Shown here one piece after another: positions 15,075-22,676 of a stretch of 33,055 nucleotides of DNA. The DNA is from UBA791 sp963602355. Its GTDB lineage: Bacteria > Cyanobacteriota > Vampirovibrionia > Gastranaerophilales > Gastranaerophilaceae. The notes below the pieces were generated by a model, which made no database searches, had not been told where the DNA came from, and saw only the letters and a list, made by a program, of their open reading frames with translations. Position numbers and translations under genes: made by a program. The stretch spans positions 1 to 33,055 of the forward strand of contig CAVCIU010000017.1 in the NCBI GenBank assembly GCA_963602355.1. Reading direction: 5' to 3'. Numbering within the stretch: the first letter of the stretch is position 1; every line of letters starts with the position of its first letter.

Positions 15075-15548
15075 ATGGTAAAAGAAACAACACTTTCACC
15101 ACAAGAGGTAAGGGAAATTCTTAATTCTGATAACAAAGAAATTATCAGACTTTGTAAGCTTGCCGCTATTACCCCAAGACAAAACTCTAAAGGCTATACA
15201 TATTTTTCTTATGACGAAGTTAAAAGATTGAAAGCCCTTAGAGAAGAATGTAAACAAGCTGTTATCAATTCAAAACATTTTAAAACTTTTGAGATGATTA
15301 AATCAGCTTTCTACGAACTTGCTGAAAATCTTTCTGAAAACGATTTAGAATTTATGAACAAAAAATTCAGAACAGTAGAAGGATTTTTTGAAGATTTTGA
15401 AAAAATAAAAAGCGAAAACGAAACATTAAAATTAAAAGTGGCAAGAATTAGCAAAGAAAATTGCTATCTAAAAGACCAAATAGAAGAGTACAAACCATTA
15501 GGTCTTGGGGTATATATAAAAGCTAAAAAAAGAGATTATTCAATATAA
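15075..15548 (+). CDS. MerR-like HTH protein with coiled-coil tail
   Basis: 157 residues. The N-terminus has a MerR/helix-turn-helix-17-like region (SPQEVREILN, then CKLAAITPRQNSKGYTYFS, then YDEVKRLKALREECKQ, about 8-60). A helical middle and a long coiled coil follow (about 105-145, SENETLKLKVARISKENCYLKDQI). No ligand-binding domain is recognisable. It lies directly upstream of recA (10 nt), so it shares the recA promoter and may regulate it or be a structural DNA-binding protein. A second protein with a similar HTH-plus-coiled-coil plan lies at 32014-32580. Function is not known. Confidence 0.7.
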   Translation: MVKETTLSPQEVREILNSDNKEIIRLCKLAAITPRQNSKGYTYFSYDEVKRLKALREECKQAVINSKHFKTFEMIKSAFYELAENLSENDLEFMNKKFRTVEGFFEDFEKIKSENETLKLKVARISKENCYLKDQIEEYKPLGLGVYIKAKKRDYSI

Positions 15549-15558
15549 AGAGGTAGAT

Positions 15559-16578
15559 ATGGCAGTAAAAGAAAAAGAAGAAACTAATGTAAGCGCTGAA
15601 AGAGAAAAAGCCTTAAAATTAGCAATTGAAAAGATAGAAAAAGATTTTGGTAAAGGTTCAATCATGAAACTTGGTGATAAAACAGCCGTTAATGTTGAAG
15701 CTATTCCAACAGGGGCTCTAGACCTTGATATCGCACTAGGTATAGGCGGTATTCCTAGAGGTAGAATTATCGAAATCTATGGTCCAGAAAGTTCTGGTAA
15801 AACAACTCTAGCGCAACACATCGTTGCAGAATGTCAAAAAAAAGGTGGCATTGCAGCATTCGTTGATGCAGAACACGCACTTGACCCAGAATACGCAAGA
15901 AACTTAGGTGTACAAGTTGATGATTTATTAATCTCACAACCAGACACAGGTGAACAAGCTCTTGATATCACAGAAGAATTGGTTCGTTCTGGTGCAGTTG
16001 ATATCATCGTTGTTGACTCAGTTGCAGCACTTGTACCAAAAGCAGAAATTGAAGGTTCTATGGAAGATCAACAAATGGGTCTTCAAGCTCGTTTGATGAG
16101 TAAAGCACTTAGAAAATTAACAGGTGTTATCGGCAAAACTAACACAACAGTTATTTTCATCAACCAATTAAGAAACAAAATCGGTGTTATGTATGGTAAT
16201 CCTGAAACAACAACAGGTGGTAACGCTCTTAAATATTACGCATCAGTAAGAATGGAAATCAAACGTGTTGAAAGCTTAAAAGGTGAAGACGGAGACGTTG
16301 GTAACCACGTTAGAGTAAGAGTTTTGAAAAACAAAGTTGCACCTCCATTCAGAACAGCTGAATTTGATATCATCTTCGGTAAAGGTATTTGCAAAATTGG
16401 TAACATCTTAGACGTTGCTGTAAAACTTGATATCGTTAAAAAAGCTGGTGCTTGGTTTAGCTTTAATGATGAAAAACTAGGTCAAGGTAGAGAAAAAGCT
16501 AAAGAATTTTTAGCTCAAAATCCAGATATCTTAGAAACAGTTGAAAAACTTGTTAGAGAAAAGCTTGCAGAGTCTTAG
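15559..16578 (+). CDS. recA: Recombinase RecA
   Basis: ATP-dependent strand-exchange protein and LexA coprotease. Walker A GPESSGKTTLAQH (about 74), the GIAAFVDAEHALDPEYA block, Walker B DIIVVDSVAALVPKAEIEG, loop 2 FINQLRNKIGVMYGNPETTTGGNALK and the FDIIFGKGICKIGNILD segment are all intact. 339 residues, normal. ATG 15559 has AGAGGT four bases upstream. Codon choices here are more uniform than in neighbours, as expected of a highly expressed gene. Transcription is closed by the palindrome at 16726-16758. Confidence 0.99.
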   Translation: MAVKEKEETNVSAEREKALKLAIEKIEKDFGKGSIMKLGDKTAVNVEAIPTGALDLDIALGIGGIPRGRIIEIYGPESSGKTTLAQHIVAECQKKGGIAAFVDAEHALDPEYARNLGVQVDDLLISQPDTGEQALDITEELVRSGAVDIIVVDSVAALVPKAEIEGSMEDQQMGLQARLMSKALRKLTGVIGKTNTTVIFINQLRNKIGVMYGNPETTTGGNALKYYASVRMEIKRVESLKGEDGDVGNHVRVRVLKNKVAPPFRTAEFDIIFGKGICKIGNILDVAVKLDIVKKAGAWFSFNDEKLGQGREKAKEFLAQNPDILETVEKLVREKLAES

Positions 16579-16581
16579 CGT

Positions 16582-16691
16582 GAGTGAGCAGAGGCTGGAA
16601 CGCTTTTGCAAAAGTTGATAAAACTGTTTTGCAAAACGTGGAATTGCCGTTTAATGCGAACGAGCAAGACAGCATGAACGAGTAGAGGCTG
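16582..16691 (+). repeat. Imperfect direct repeat and paired palindromes after recA
   Basis: GAGTGAGCAGAGGCTG (16582-16597) recurs as GAACGAGTAGAGGCTG (16676-16691), 13 of 16 identical. Between them are two perfect 12-bp palindromes, CTTTTGCAAAAG (16603-16614) and GTTTTGCAAAAC (16626-16637), centres 23 bp apart. No gene is present in the 242-bp gap between recA and the next gene. Confidence 0.6.
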
Positions 16692-16694
16692 TAG

Positions 16695-16714
16695 GTTGGG
16701 TTTTCTAACCCAAC
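16695..16714. terminator. 8-bp hairpin after recA
   Basis: GTTGGGTT (16695-16702) pairs with AACCCAAC (16707-16714) around TTCT. It has no T-tract, so it may be an RNA-stabilising stem rather than a full terminator. Confidence 0.4.
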
Positions 16715-16725
16715 ACAATAGAATT

Positions 16726-16762
16726 AACAGAGGCGAAGCCTACGGCTTCGCCTCTGTTTTGT
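16726..16762 (+). terminator. 15-bp palindromic terminator of recA
   Basis: AACAGAGGCGAAGCC (16726-16740) pairs perfectly with 16744-16758 around TAC, and TTTT follows (16757-16760). It lies between the convergent recA and GT-C genes. A second symmetric element, ATTTTGC / GCAAAAT (16786-16802), lies just beyond. Confidence 0.85.
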
Positions 16763-16820
16763 CGACTTGGTAAAGTCAACCTAATATTTTGCAAGGCAAA
16801 ATGTGGCGAGGGGAAATATT

Positions 16821-19016
16821 TTATTTTTCTAAAATTATTTCACTAGGGTTCAAATACCATGAAGGATAAATTTCAAGCGGTATCAAAACGGCTGTTGCAT
16901 TATTGGTATTAAATTTTAGTGTTGAAGTTGAACCTTTCATTTTGACTTCAAAATTATCCGTTACAGGGCTTTTAAATTTAACCAATTGCATTTTGCCTTT
17001 AAAAGTATTCTCATAAACGTTTTCAGAAATTTTCTTCAAACCAACATTTTCAATATTATTTGCCCAACTTTGAGAAAGTTGTTTTAAATCTTTGTTTCCT
17101 AAAATTTCATCAAGAATTTGCAAGTCTTTTTGAGAATATGAATATTTAAGGTCTTTATCAGTTTTTACAAGATAAACTATATCCTTATCTTGAACAAGGT
17201 TGTAGTTATTTGTCAAAATCCATTTCACAATCTTGTTTATTCTAATCATCGGATAAATTTCATCATGAACGATATTATCAGATTTTAGAATAATTATTTT
17301 TGGCGGATTTTGTTTAATTTGTTTTAGCGCAATATCTTCTTCTTTTTCGCTTGTAAAATTAAAATACGAAATCATATTGCAAGGAGATTTTCTTTGTAGA
17401 TAAAAATAATTAAGCCCACGATTAGTTAAATCTAAGATATAATCATCTTTTTCAGAATATTTATCTACAAAAGATTTCATATCTTCAATATTTTGTTTTT
17501 GTATTTTATTCAATTCAAAATCACGACCTTGAACAGAATTATCCCATTTGCCATTGAAATTTAGCGCAATAAGTACAACAAGCAAAGCTGTAAAAACATA
17601 TTTTGTATATTTTAGCCAAACAGATTTTGTTATCGTAAAAATAAATGGCAAAAGTATTGTTATATATGCAATTGAGATATATCTAATTCTTGAAAACATA
17701 ATGTAATCAATTCTCGTAAGCGCATAAACGCTTGCTACAACTGCAAACAAAGTTGCAAACGCATATACAAAAATCAGTTGTAAGTTTTTATTTTTATATG
17801 CTTTAATTCCTTCAATTGCAAAGCAAGGAACTGCCAAAAGCGCAAACAATTTTATAAAGCTTGACCAAATCTCTGTATATTTAAAAATAGGAAAACCATT
17901 TGCATAAGACATCACGTCAGAAATCAAATGATAATTATAAGCGCCAGAAATAAAATCTTTAAAAATCACTTTAAAAAACGCATACGTAACAGCAAGGTAT
18001 AAAAGTTTAAAAGCATTTTTGCGTTTTATCAACTGATACAATTTATACAATGCAACTGGCAACAAACCCACAGCAAAGAAAATTCCTGCTTGGAACCAAA
18101 ATGCAGTCAAGATAAAACACGCAACGATATACCATTGAAGCCAAATAACGTCTTTTGCATTAAGCGCCTCTTTTTTCAAAAATCCCAATGCAATCAAAAA
18201 ATACAAATTGAAATAATAGAAAGAATTCACCAAAATACCAGTAATCAAAATAGGATTTTTAGAAAAAATCAAAAAGCCTAAAAACAATGATAAAATCAAA
18301 TTCAAGTTATAAATCAAAGTTTCTGCAAGTAAAAATGAATAAACAGTGTATTCACCAAAAACCTTATTTGCAACAAAACCTGAAAAAATATCATTGTAAC
18401 CATGAATTAAATTGATATCTTGAAAAATTTTCATACCTTGAAAATGAGTAAGAAAATATGTTCCAAATTTTTCGCCGAAATGATAATCGTCAATATTTAC
18501 AGTGCCAAAGTTATAAGAATGTCCAAAAACCAACAATAACAGTGGAATTATAGCCAATGGCGAAACTTTTTTATCTTTAAATATAACCTTAAAATAAATA
18601 TCCGCATTCGCTAAAACTATCAAAAATAAAACAATAAATAGTAAAATCGGATATTCAGTCAAATTTCTACTTGGATAAAGTAAAAAATACATAAATGTTG
18701 AAAGAGTCTGCAATACCTGTAAAATTTGAGGATTGCCTTCTCTTACTGGTAATTTAAAATCATTAATTTTATCTTTAATTTCAAAAGTTGGTAAAACTTT
18801 TTTCAAAATCAAAAAGCAAACAAAAAATATTGCTATATAAATTCCATAAATTAAATAGTCAATATTTTTATTATAATTCGCAAAAACAGTTGAACCCACA
18901 ACGAGTTCTGTCAAATTTGTACATTCACAGATTGAGTACAAAATTTTGTAAATAAAACAACTTAATCCACAAGAGATTGCAATGCAAAGTGCATAATTAA
19001 TTATTAAACTGTTCAT
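16821..19016 (-). CDS. GT-C-like multi-pass glycosyltransferase (putative)
   Basis: 731 residues. Residues 1-490 hold about 11-13 transmembrane helices. An early loop carries the acidic motif VNIDDYHFGE (about 175-184), in the position where GT-C (dolichyl/undecaprenyl-phosphate sugar) transferases keep catalytic Asp/Glu. The last 240 residues form a soluble extracytoplasmic part (LQRKSPCNMISYF, PKIIILKSDNIV). This pattern suits transfer of a sugar from a lipid carrier to a glycan, lipid or protein outside the membrane. Substrate is unknown, and no other glycan gene adjoins. Its ATG overlaps the end of era by 20 nt, so it relies on era's transcript. An O-antigen-polymerase-like role is a less likely alternative. 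Confidence 0.65.
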   Translation of the reverse strand: MNSLIINYALCIAISCGLSCFIYKILYSICECTNLTELVVGSTVFANYNKNIDYLIYGIYIAIFFVCFLILKKVLPTFEIKDKINDFKLPVREGNPQILQVLQTLSTFMYFLLYPSRNLTEYPILLFIVLFLIVLANADIYFKVIFKDKKVSPLAIIPLLLLVFGHSYNFGTVNIDDYHFGEKFGTYFLTHFQGMKIFQDINLIHGYNDIFSGFVANKVFGEYTVYSFLLAETLIYNLNLILSLFLGFLIFSKNPILITGILVNSFYYFNLYFLIALGFLKKEALNAKDVIWLQWYIVACFILTAFWFQAGIFFAVGLLPVALYKLYQLIKRKNAFKLLYLAVTYAFFKVIFKDFISGAYNYHLISDVMSYANGFPIFKYTEIWSSFIKLFALLAVPCFAIEGIKAYKNKNLQLIFVYAFATLFAVVASVYALTRIDYIMFSRIRYISIAYITILLPFIFTITKSVWLKYTKYVFTALLVVLIALNFNGKWDNSVQGRDFELNKIQKQNIEDMKSFVDKYSEKDDYILDLTNRGLNYFYLQRKSPCNMISYFNFTSEKEEDIALKQIKQNPPKIIILKSDNIVHDEIYPMIRINKIVKWILTNNYNLVQDKDIVYLVKTDKDLKYSYSQKDLQILDEILGNKDLKQLSQSWANNIENVGLKKISENVYENTFKGKMQLVKFKSPVTDNFEVKMKGSTSTLKFNTNNATAVLIPLEIYPSWYLNPSEIILEK

Positions 19017-19893
19017 AACCTATATCTTTTAAAATTCTTTTATTCTTACGCCAATTTTTTTCTAATTTTACATAAAGCTCTAAATAAACTTTTTTCTCTA
19101 AAATTTCTTCAAGCTCTTTTCTCGCTTCCATACCGATTTTCTTTAAAAGAGAACCGTTTTTGCCAATCAAAATACCTTTTTGACTTTTTTGTTCGCAATA
19201 AATTACCGCATAAATTTTATCGATATTTTCTTGTTCTTCGTAACGTTCAATTTTAACGAAAACAGAATGTGGAATTTCGTCTTGAGTATTTAATAAAATC
19301 TTTTCTCTGATAATTTCTGTTGTGATAAATCTCATATTTTCGTCAGTTACAGTATCGTCATCAAAGAATTTAATACCTTCAGGTAATTTTGAGAACAGTG
19401 TTGAGATAAGTTCATCAACATTGTTGTTATTCAAGGCAGAAATTTTTATTACAGGTAAATCTTTACCTGCAAAAAGCTTTTTATAAGTTTGAAGATTTTC
19501 TTCAATCTTTTCTTCTGAATTTAATTTATCAGTCTTATTCATAACGATATAAACAGGAGTTGTAGTTTGAAGAAGGTTTTCGCTAATCCATTTGTCGCCT
19601 TTGCCAGCTTCTTCAGAACCGTCTACCAAAAATAAAATTAAATCACTATCAGGTAAAGCAATTTTAGCCTCGTCAACAAGACATTCACCAAAATCGTTTA
19701 AAGGTTTATGCACCCCTGGAGTGTCGATAAAAACTATTTGACCTCTATCATCTGTAAAGATACCTTTTATACGTTTTCTTGTTGTTTGTGCCTTATCCGT
19801 TGCAATAACAATCTTTTGTCCTAAAATAGCATTCAAAAGAGTTGATTTACCTACGTTTGGTCGTCCTATTATTGTTACAAATCCGCTTTTCAT
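18997..19893 (-). CDS. era: GTPase Era
   Basis: Binds 16S rRNA and supports 30S assembly. G1 is GRPNVGKSTLLNA, the switch QTTRKRIKGIFT, G3 DTPGVHKPLN, G4 NKTD and G5 SALNNNN. The C-terminal KH domain has LIGKNGSLLKKIG. 298 residues, normal. ATG 19893 has no Shine-Dalgarno; an extended -10 (TG-G-TATCCT, 19908-19900) ends exactly six bases before it, so the mRNA may be leaderless. It heads a two-gene operon with the GT-C-like protein and is divergent from the gene at 19972. Confidence 0.97.
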   Translation of the reverse strand: MKSGFVTIIGRPNVGKSTLLNAILGQKIVIATDKAQTTRKRIKGIFTDDRGQIVFIDTPGVHKPLNDFGECLVDEAKIALPDSDLILFLVDGSEEAGKGDKWISENLLQTTTPVYIVMNKTDKLNSEEKIEENLQTYKKLFAGKDLPVIKISALNNNNVDELISTLFSKLPEGIKFFDDDTVTDENMRFITTEIIREKILLNTQDEIPHSVFVKIERYEEQENIDKIYAVIYCEQKSQKGILIGKNGSLLKKIGMEARKELEEILEKKVYLELYVKLEKNWRKNKRILKDIGYEQFNN

Positions 19894-19899
19894 ATTTCT

Positions 19900-19908
19900 A
19901 GGATACCA
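19900..19908 (-). promoter_or_regulatory. Extended -10 element of era
   Basis: On the minus strand, TG (19908-19907), G, then TATCCT (19905-19900), followed by AGAAAT and ATG. The -35 region is not recognisable, as is common for extended -10 promoters. Confidence 0.4.
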
Positions 19909-19943
19909 TAAATTAAAAAAATATTTTATTTTTTTCTTTTAAA

Positions 19944-19965
19944 TGATAAAATCATTATAAGGAGA
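19944..19965 (+). promoter_or_regulatory. Extended -10 and ribosome site for the gene at 19972
   Basis: TGATAAAAT (19944-19952) fits an extended -10. AAGGAG follows, with GGAG at 19961-19964, seven bases before TTG 19972, which fixes that unusual start codon. Confidence 0.5.
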
Positions 19966-19971
19966 GAATAA

Positions 19972-21528
19972 TTGAAAAATCTTCTAATTAAGCGAATATT
20001 AATAGCATTTATATTTCTAATTTTACCGATTTGTTTTTTAGCAGAAGGTAATATTTCTGTTGCAAAGATTGATACAAGACCAATAACTTTACCAGCAGAA
20101 GAGGTTAAACAAACTCCTGCTGTTGAACAAGCTACTGCGATTGATATTAAACAAAAATCTATTCAACAAATACCTCAAACACAACTAACAAAACCAACGA
20201 CAATAAAAGTTGTGAAAAAACCTATTCAACAATCTAAGGTTGCTCAAAAAACAAATATTCAAACTAATAATATTCAAAGAAACAACAAAACAACTCAAAA
20301 GCCTAAATTAGAAGTTTTACAATTTGATTCCGATTACAACATTGTCGGCACAAATGATACAGATAGCTACTTGATAGTTCCTATTGATAAATCAAAATTA
20401 AAAAAAGAAGAGGCCAAAGCTAAAATGGACGAACTTTCTAGTTCTCTAATGAAGGATTCGCCAAAACCTTTGACAACTGAGTTAAAAATCAAAAGCAAGT
20501 TTCATCAAAATTTAGGTAATAAAACTCATAGACTATTATCAAGAATTAAACACTCAAGAATTTTTAAATTCTTCACTTCAATTCTATCTATAATCCTTGT
20601 TATAGGTCTTTCTTACTTGGCATATATGATTTACCAAAGAAGAATGACAGAAGAACAAGAGATTGTAAAAGAGGAAGAAAAACCTCTTACACAAGAAGAG
20701 AAGGAACATTTAGAGCTTATTCAAGCGATGAAGGAGTTTGAAGAAACTGAAGAAAAACACGAAAAATTAGGACAAAGAAACTATTTCAACGAAACAGATA
20801 TGTTTAGAAATACAGACGGATTTAAAAAAGAAGAAATTTCTGACGATATTTTAAAAACACTAAAATCAATTGAAAATGCTCAAAAAAATGAAACACCTCT
20901 AACCCTAAGAGATTCTTCAACAGATGGATTTAAAAGAAGTGAGTATGCTTTTGAAGAAAGAATTGGCGACATTTCAGACGAAGAAGCTATGGCGCTATTA
21001 GACGATGACGACGAAGATGAAAGCCCTTCTGAATTAGATGATTTAGCATTAAATTATTACGGCGGATCTTCTGAAATTCTTTCACCAGAAAAAATAGATA
21101 ATGAAATTTTTATCATAGAAGATGAAGACGAACCGCAACAATATGATATTGTAGAAGAAATTCCAGAAGAGGAAGAACCACTAGAAAAAGTTCCTCAAGA
21201 AGAAGTTGTTAAAGAAGTAAAAGAAGAGCCTAAAAAAGAAGATAAATCGGATATTGAAAATTTACACATAAAAGAAAAATATCCAATTGATGAAAACAGA
21301 GGACTTTCTTTGATAAATTACCATAATACTGATGCTCTAATCGGTTATATCGGTAGCAAAATAACTGTTTTAAAGAAATTTGCAAAATCAGATAATGCGG
21401 TTAATTTGTCTGTTAGAGTTCACGAAAAATTGAGTTTTGATAAAACACAATATATGGTTAGAATAGGTCAATTCAAAGGTATTGTCGAGGTTACAGACAA
21501 AGACGTTAAATTATTGTTAGATTTATGA
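19972..21528 (+). CDS. Acidic bitopic membrane protein, unknown function
   Basis: Not recognised. 518 residues from a TTG start chosen by the GGAG seven bases upstream. A signal-like N-terminal segment (6-24) is followed by a long Gln/Lys/Thr-rich region (35-115). A single transmembrane helix lies at about 199-221 (FFTSILSIILVIGLSYLAYM). A highly acidic low-complexity stretch (about 225-430) leads to a compact C-terminal domain (about 430-518) with beta-strand character, ending TQYMVRIGQFKGIVEVTDKD and LLLDL. The one-helix-plus-C-terminal-beta layout loosely recalls FliO, which is missing from the flagellar cluster here, but the match is weak. Its stop overlaps the next gene's start (ATGA). 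Confidence 0.75.
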   Translation: MKNLLIKRILIAFIFLILPICFLAEGNISVAKIDTRPITLPAEEVKQTPAVEQATAIDIKQKSIQQIPQTQLTKPTTIKVVKKPIQQSKVAQKTNIQTNNIQRNNKTTQKPKLEVLQFDSDYNIVGTNDTDSYLIVPIDKSKLKKEEAKAKMDELSSSLMKDSPKPLTTELKIKSKFHQNLGNKTHRLLSRIKHSRIFKFFTSILSIILVIGLSYLAYMIYQRRMTEEQEIVKEEEKPLTQEEKEHLELIQAMKEFEETEEKHEKLGQRNYFNETDMFRNTDGFKKEEISDDILKTLKSIENAQKNETPLTLRDSSTDGFKRSEYAFEERIGDISDEEAMALLDDDDEDESPSELDDLALNYYGGSSEILSPEKIDNEIFIIEDEDEPQQYDIVEEIPEEEEPLEKVPQEEVVKEVKEEPKKEDKSDIENLHIKEKYPIDENRGLSLINYHNTDALIGYIGSKITVLKKFAKSDNAVNLSVRVHEKLSFDKTQYMVRIGQFKGIVEVTDKDVKLLLDL

Positions 21529-22676
21529 TTATGAAAAAGTTTTTGCTAATTTTAATATGTTTAATATTCATAACAACAGGTTGCAAACAAAAGCAAGATG
21601 ACACGTTGAAGTTTGCAAGTTGGGGTTCTAAAACAGAGGTTCAAATCTTAAAAGGTTTAATTTCTGATTTTGAAAAAGAAAATCCAGATATCAAAGTTGA
21701 ATTTTTACATATTCCACAAAACTATTTTCAAAAATTACACCTAATGTTTGCCTCAAATCTAGCGCCAGATGTTATTTTTATCAATAATTTAAATATTCCA
21801 GTTTACGAAAAATATCTTTTAGATTTGAATGATATTATAAAAAATAAAGAAGATTATTACCCACAAGTTTTGGGCACAATGACTTACGAGAACAGACTTT
21901 TAGCTATTCCTAGAGATGTTTCAACACTTGTCGTTTTTTACAACAAAGATTTGTTTGATAAAAATAAGCTTCCATATCCAAACGAAAATTGGAATATGAC
22001 AGAGTTTTTAAATACGGCAAAAGCCCTTACAAACAATGGTGTTTACGGTATTTCATTTGAAGAAAATTCTTTGTTCTACTTACCTTATATGAGAGCATTT
22101 GAAGGTGGAATTTTATCTTTAAACGGCGAACAAATTATGAATAGTGAAAATTCTCAAAAAGGTATCAATTTTTATTCTGATTTGAGAAACAAATACAATG
22201 TTGCTCCTAAAAAATATCAATCAGCTTCAGAAACAATGGCGCAAATGTTTATCAATGGACGTTTAGCAATGCACTTGTCTGGTCGTTGGCTTGTTCCTAA
22301 ATATAGAGAAGATATCAAATTTGATTGGGATATCGTTAATTTTCCAAACATAAAGGGAAAAAGTTCTGTAACACTTGATTCTTCTGGCTATGCGATTACA
22401 AAAGATTCTAAACGTAGAGACGATGCGATAAAATTGGTTGAATTTTTATCATCAGATAAAGCAATTCAAAAATTCACAACAACAGGCTTAATCGTACCAG
22501 CAAGAATAGATACAATCAACTCTTCTGCCTTCTTGGATAATAAAAAACCAATGAATGCAAAAATATTTATCGACGTTATAAAAAACTCTGAAAAAACACC
22601 TGTAAATAAACACTACAAAGAGATTACAGACAAACTAGATGAACAACTTAATTACACCTTTAACGAACAGCATTAA
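21525..22676 (+). CDS. ABC transporter solute-binding lipoprotein (family 1, sugar type)
   Basis: Extracytoplasmic binding protein of the MalE/UgpB kind. The signal peptide ends in a lipobox (FITTGCKQ), so Cys is lipid-anchored. The mature protein shows LKFASWGSKTEVQILKGLIS, IKVEFLHIP, MFASNLAPDVIFINN, AIPRDVSTLVVFYNKDLFDK, MFINGRLAMHLSGRW and DAIKLVEFLSS. All are typical of this family. 383 residues; a second ATG at 21531 (KKFLL) is equally possible. No permease or ATPase gene is near, so it must share a transporter elsewhere or act as a sensor. Its stop codon shares TTAA with the convergent next gene. Confidence 0.9.
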   Translation: MIMKKFLLILICLIFITTGCKQKQDDTLKFASWGSKTEVQILKGLISDFEKENPDIKVEFLHIPQNYFQKLHLMFASNLAPDVIFINNLNIPVYEKYLLDLNDIIKNKEDYYPQVLGTMTYENRLLAIPRDVSTLVVFYNKDLFDKNKLPYPNENWNMTEFLNTAKALTNNGVYGISFEENSLFYLPYMRAFEGGILSLNGEQIMNSENSQKGINFYSDLRNKYNVAPKKYQSASETMAQMFINGRLAMHLSGRWLVPKYREDIKFDWDIVNFPNIKGKSSVTLDSSGYAITKDSKRRDDAIKLVEFLSSDKAIQKFTTTGLIVPARIDTINSSAFLDNKKPMNAKIFIDVIKNSEKTPVNKHYKEITDKLDEQLNYTFNEQH

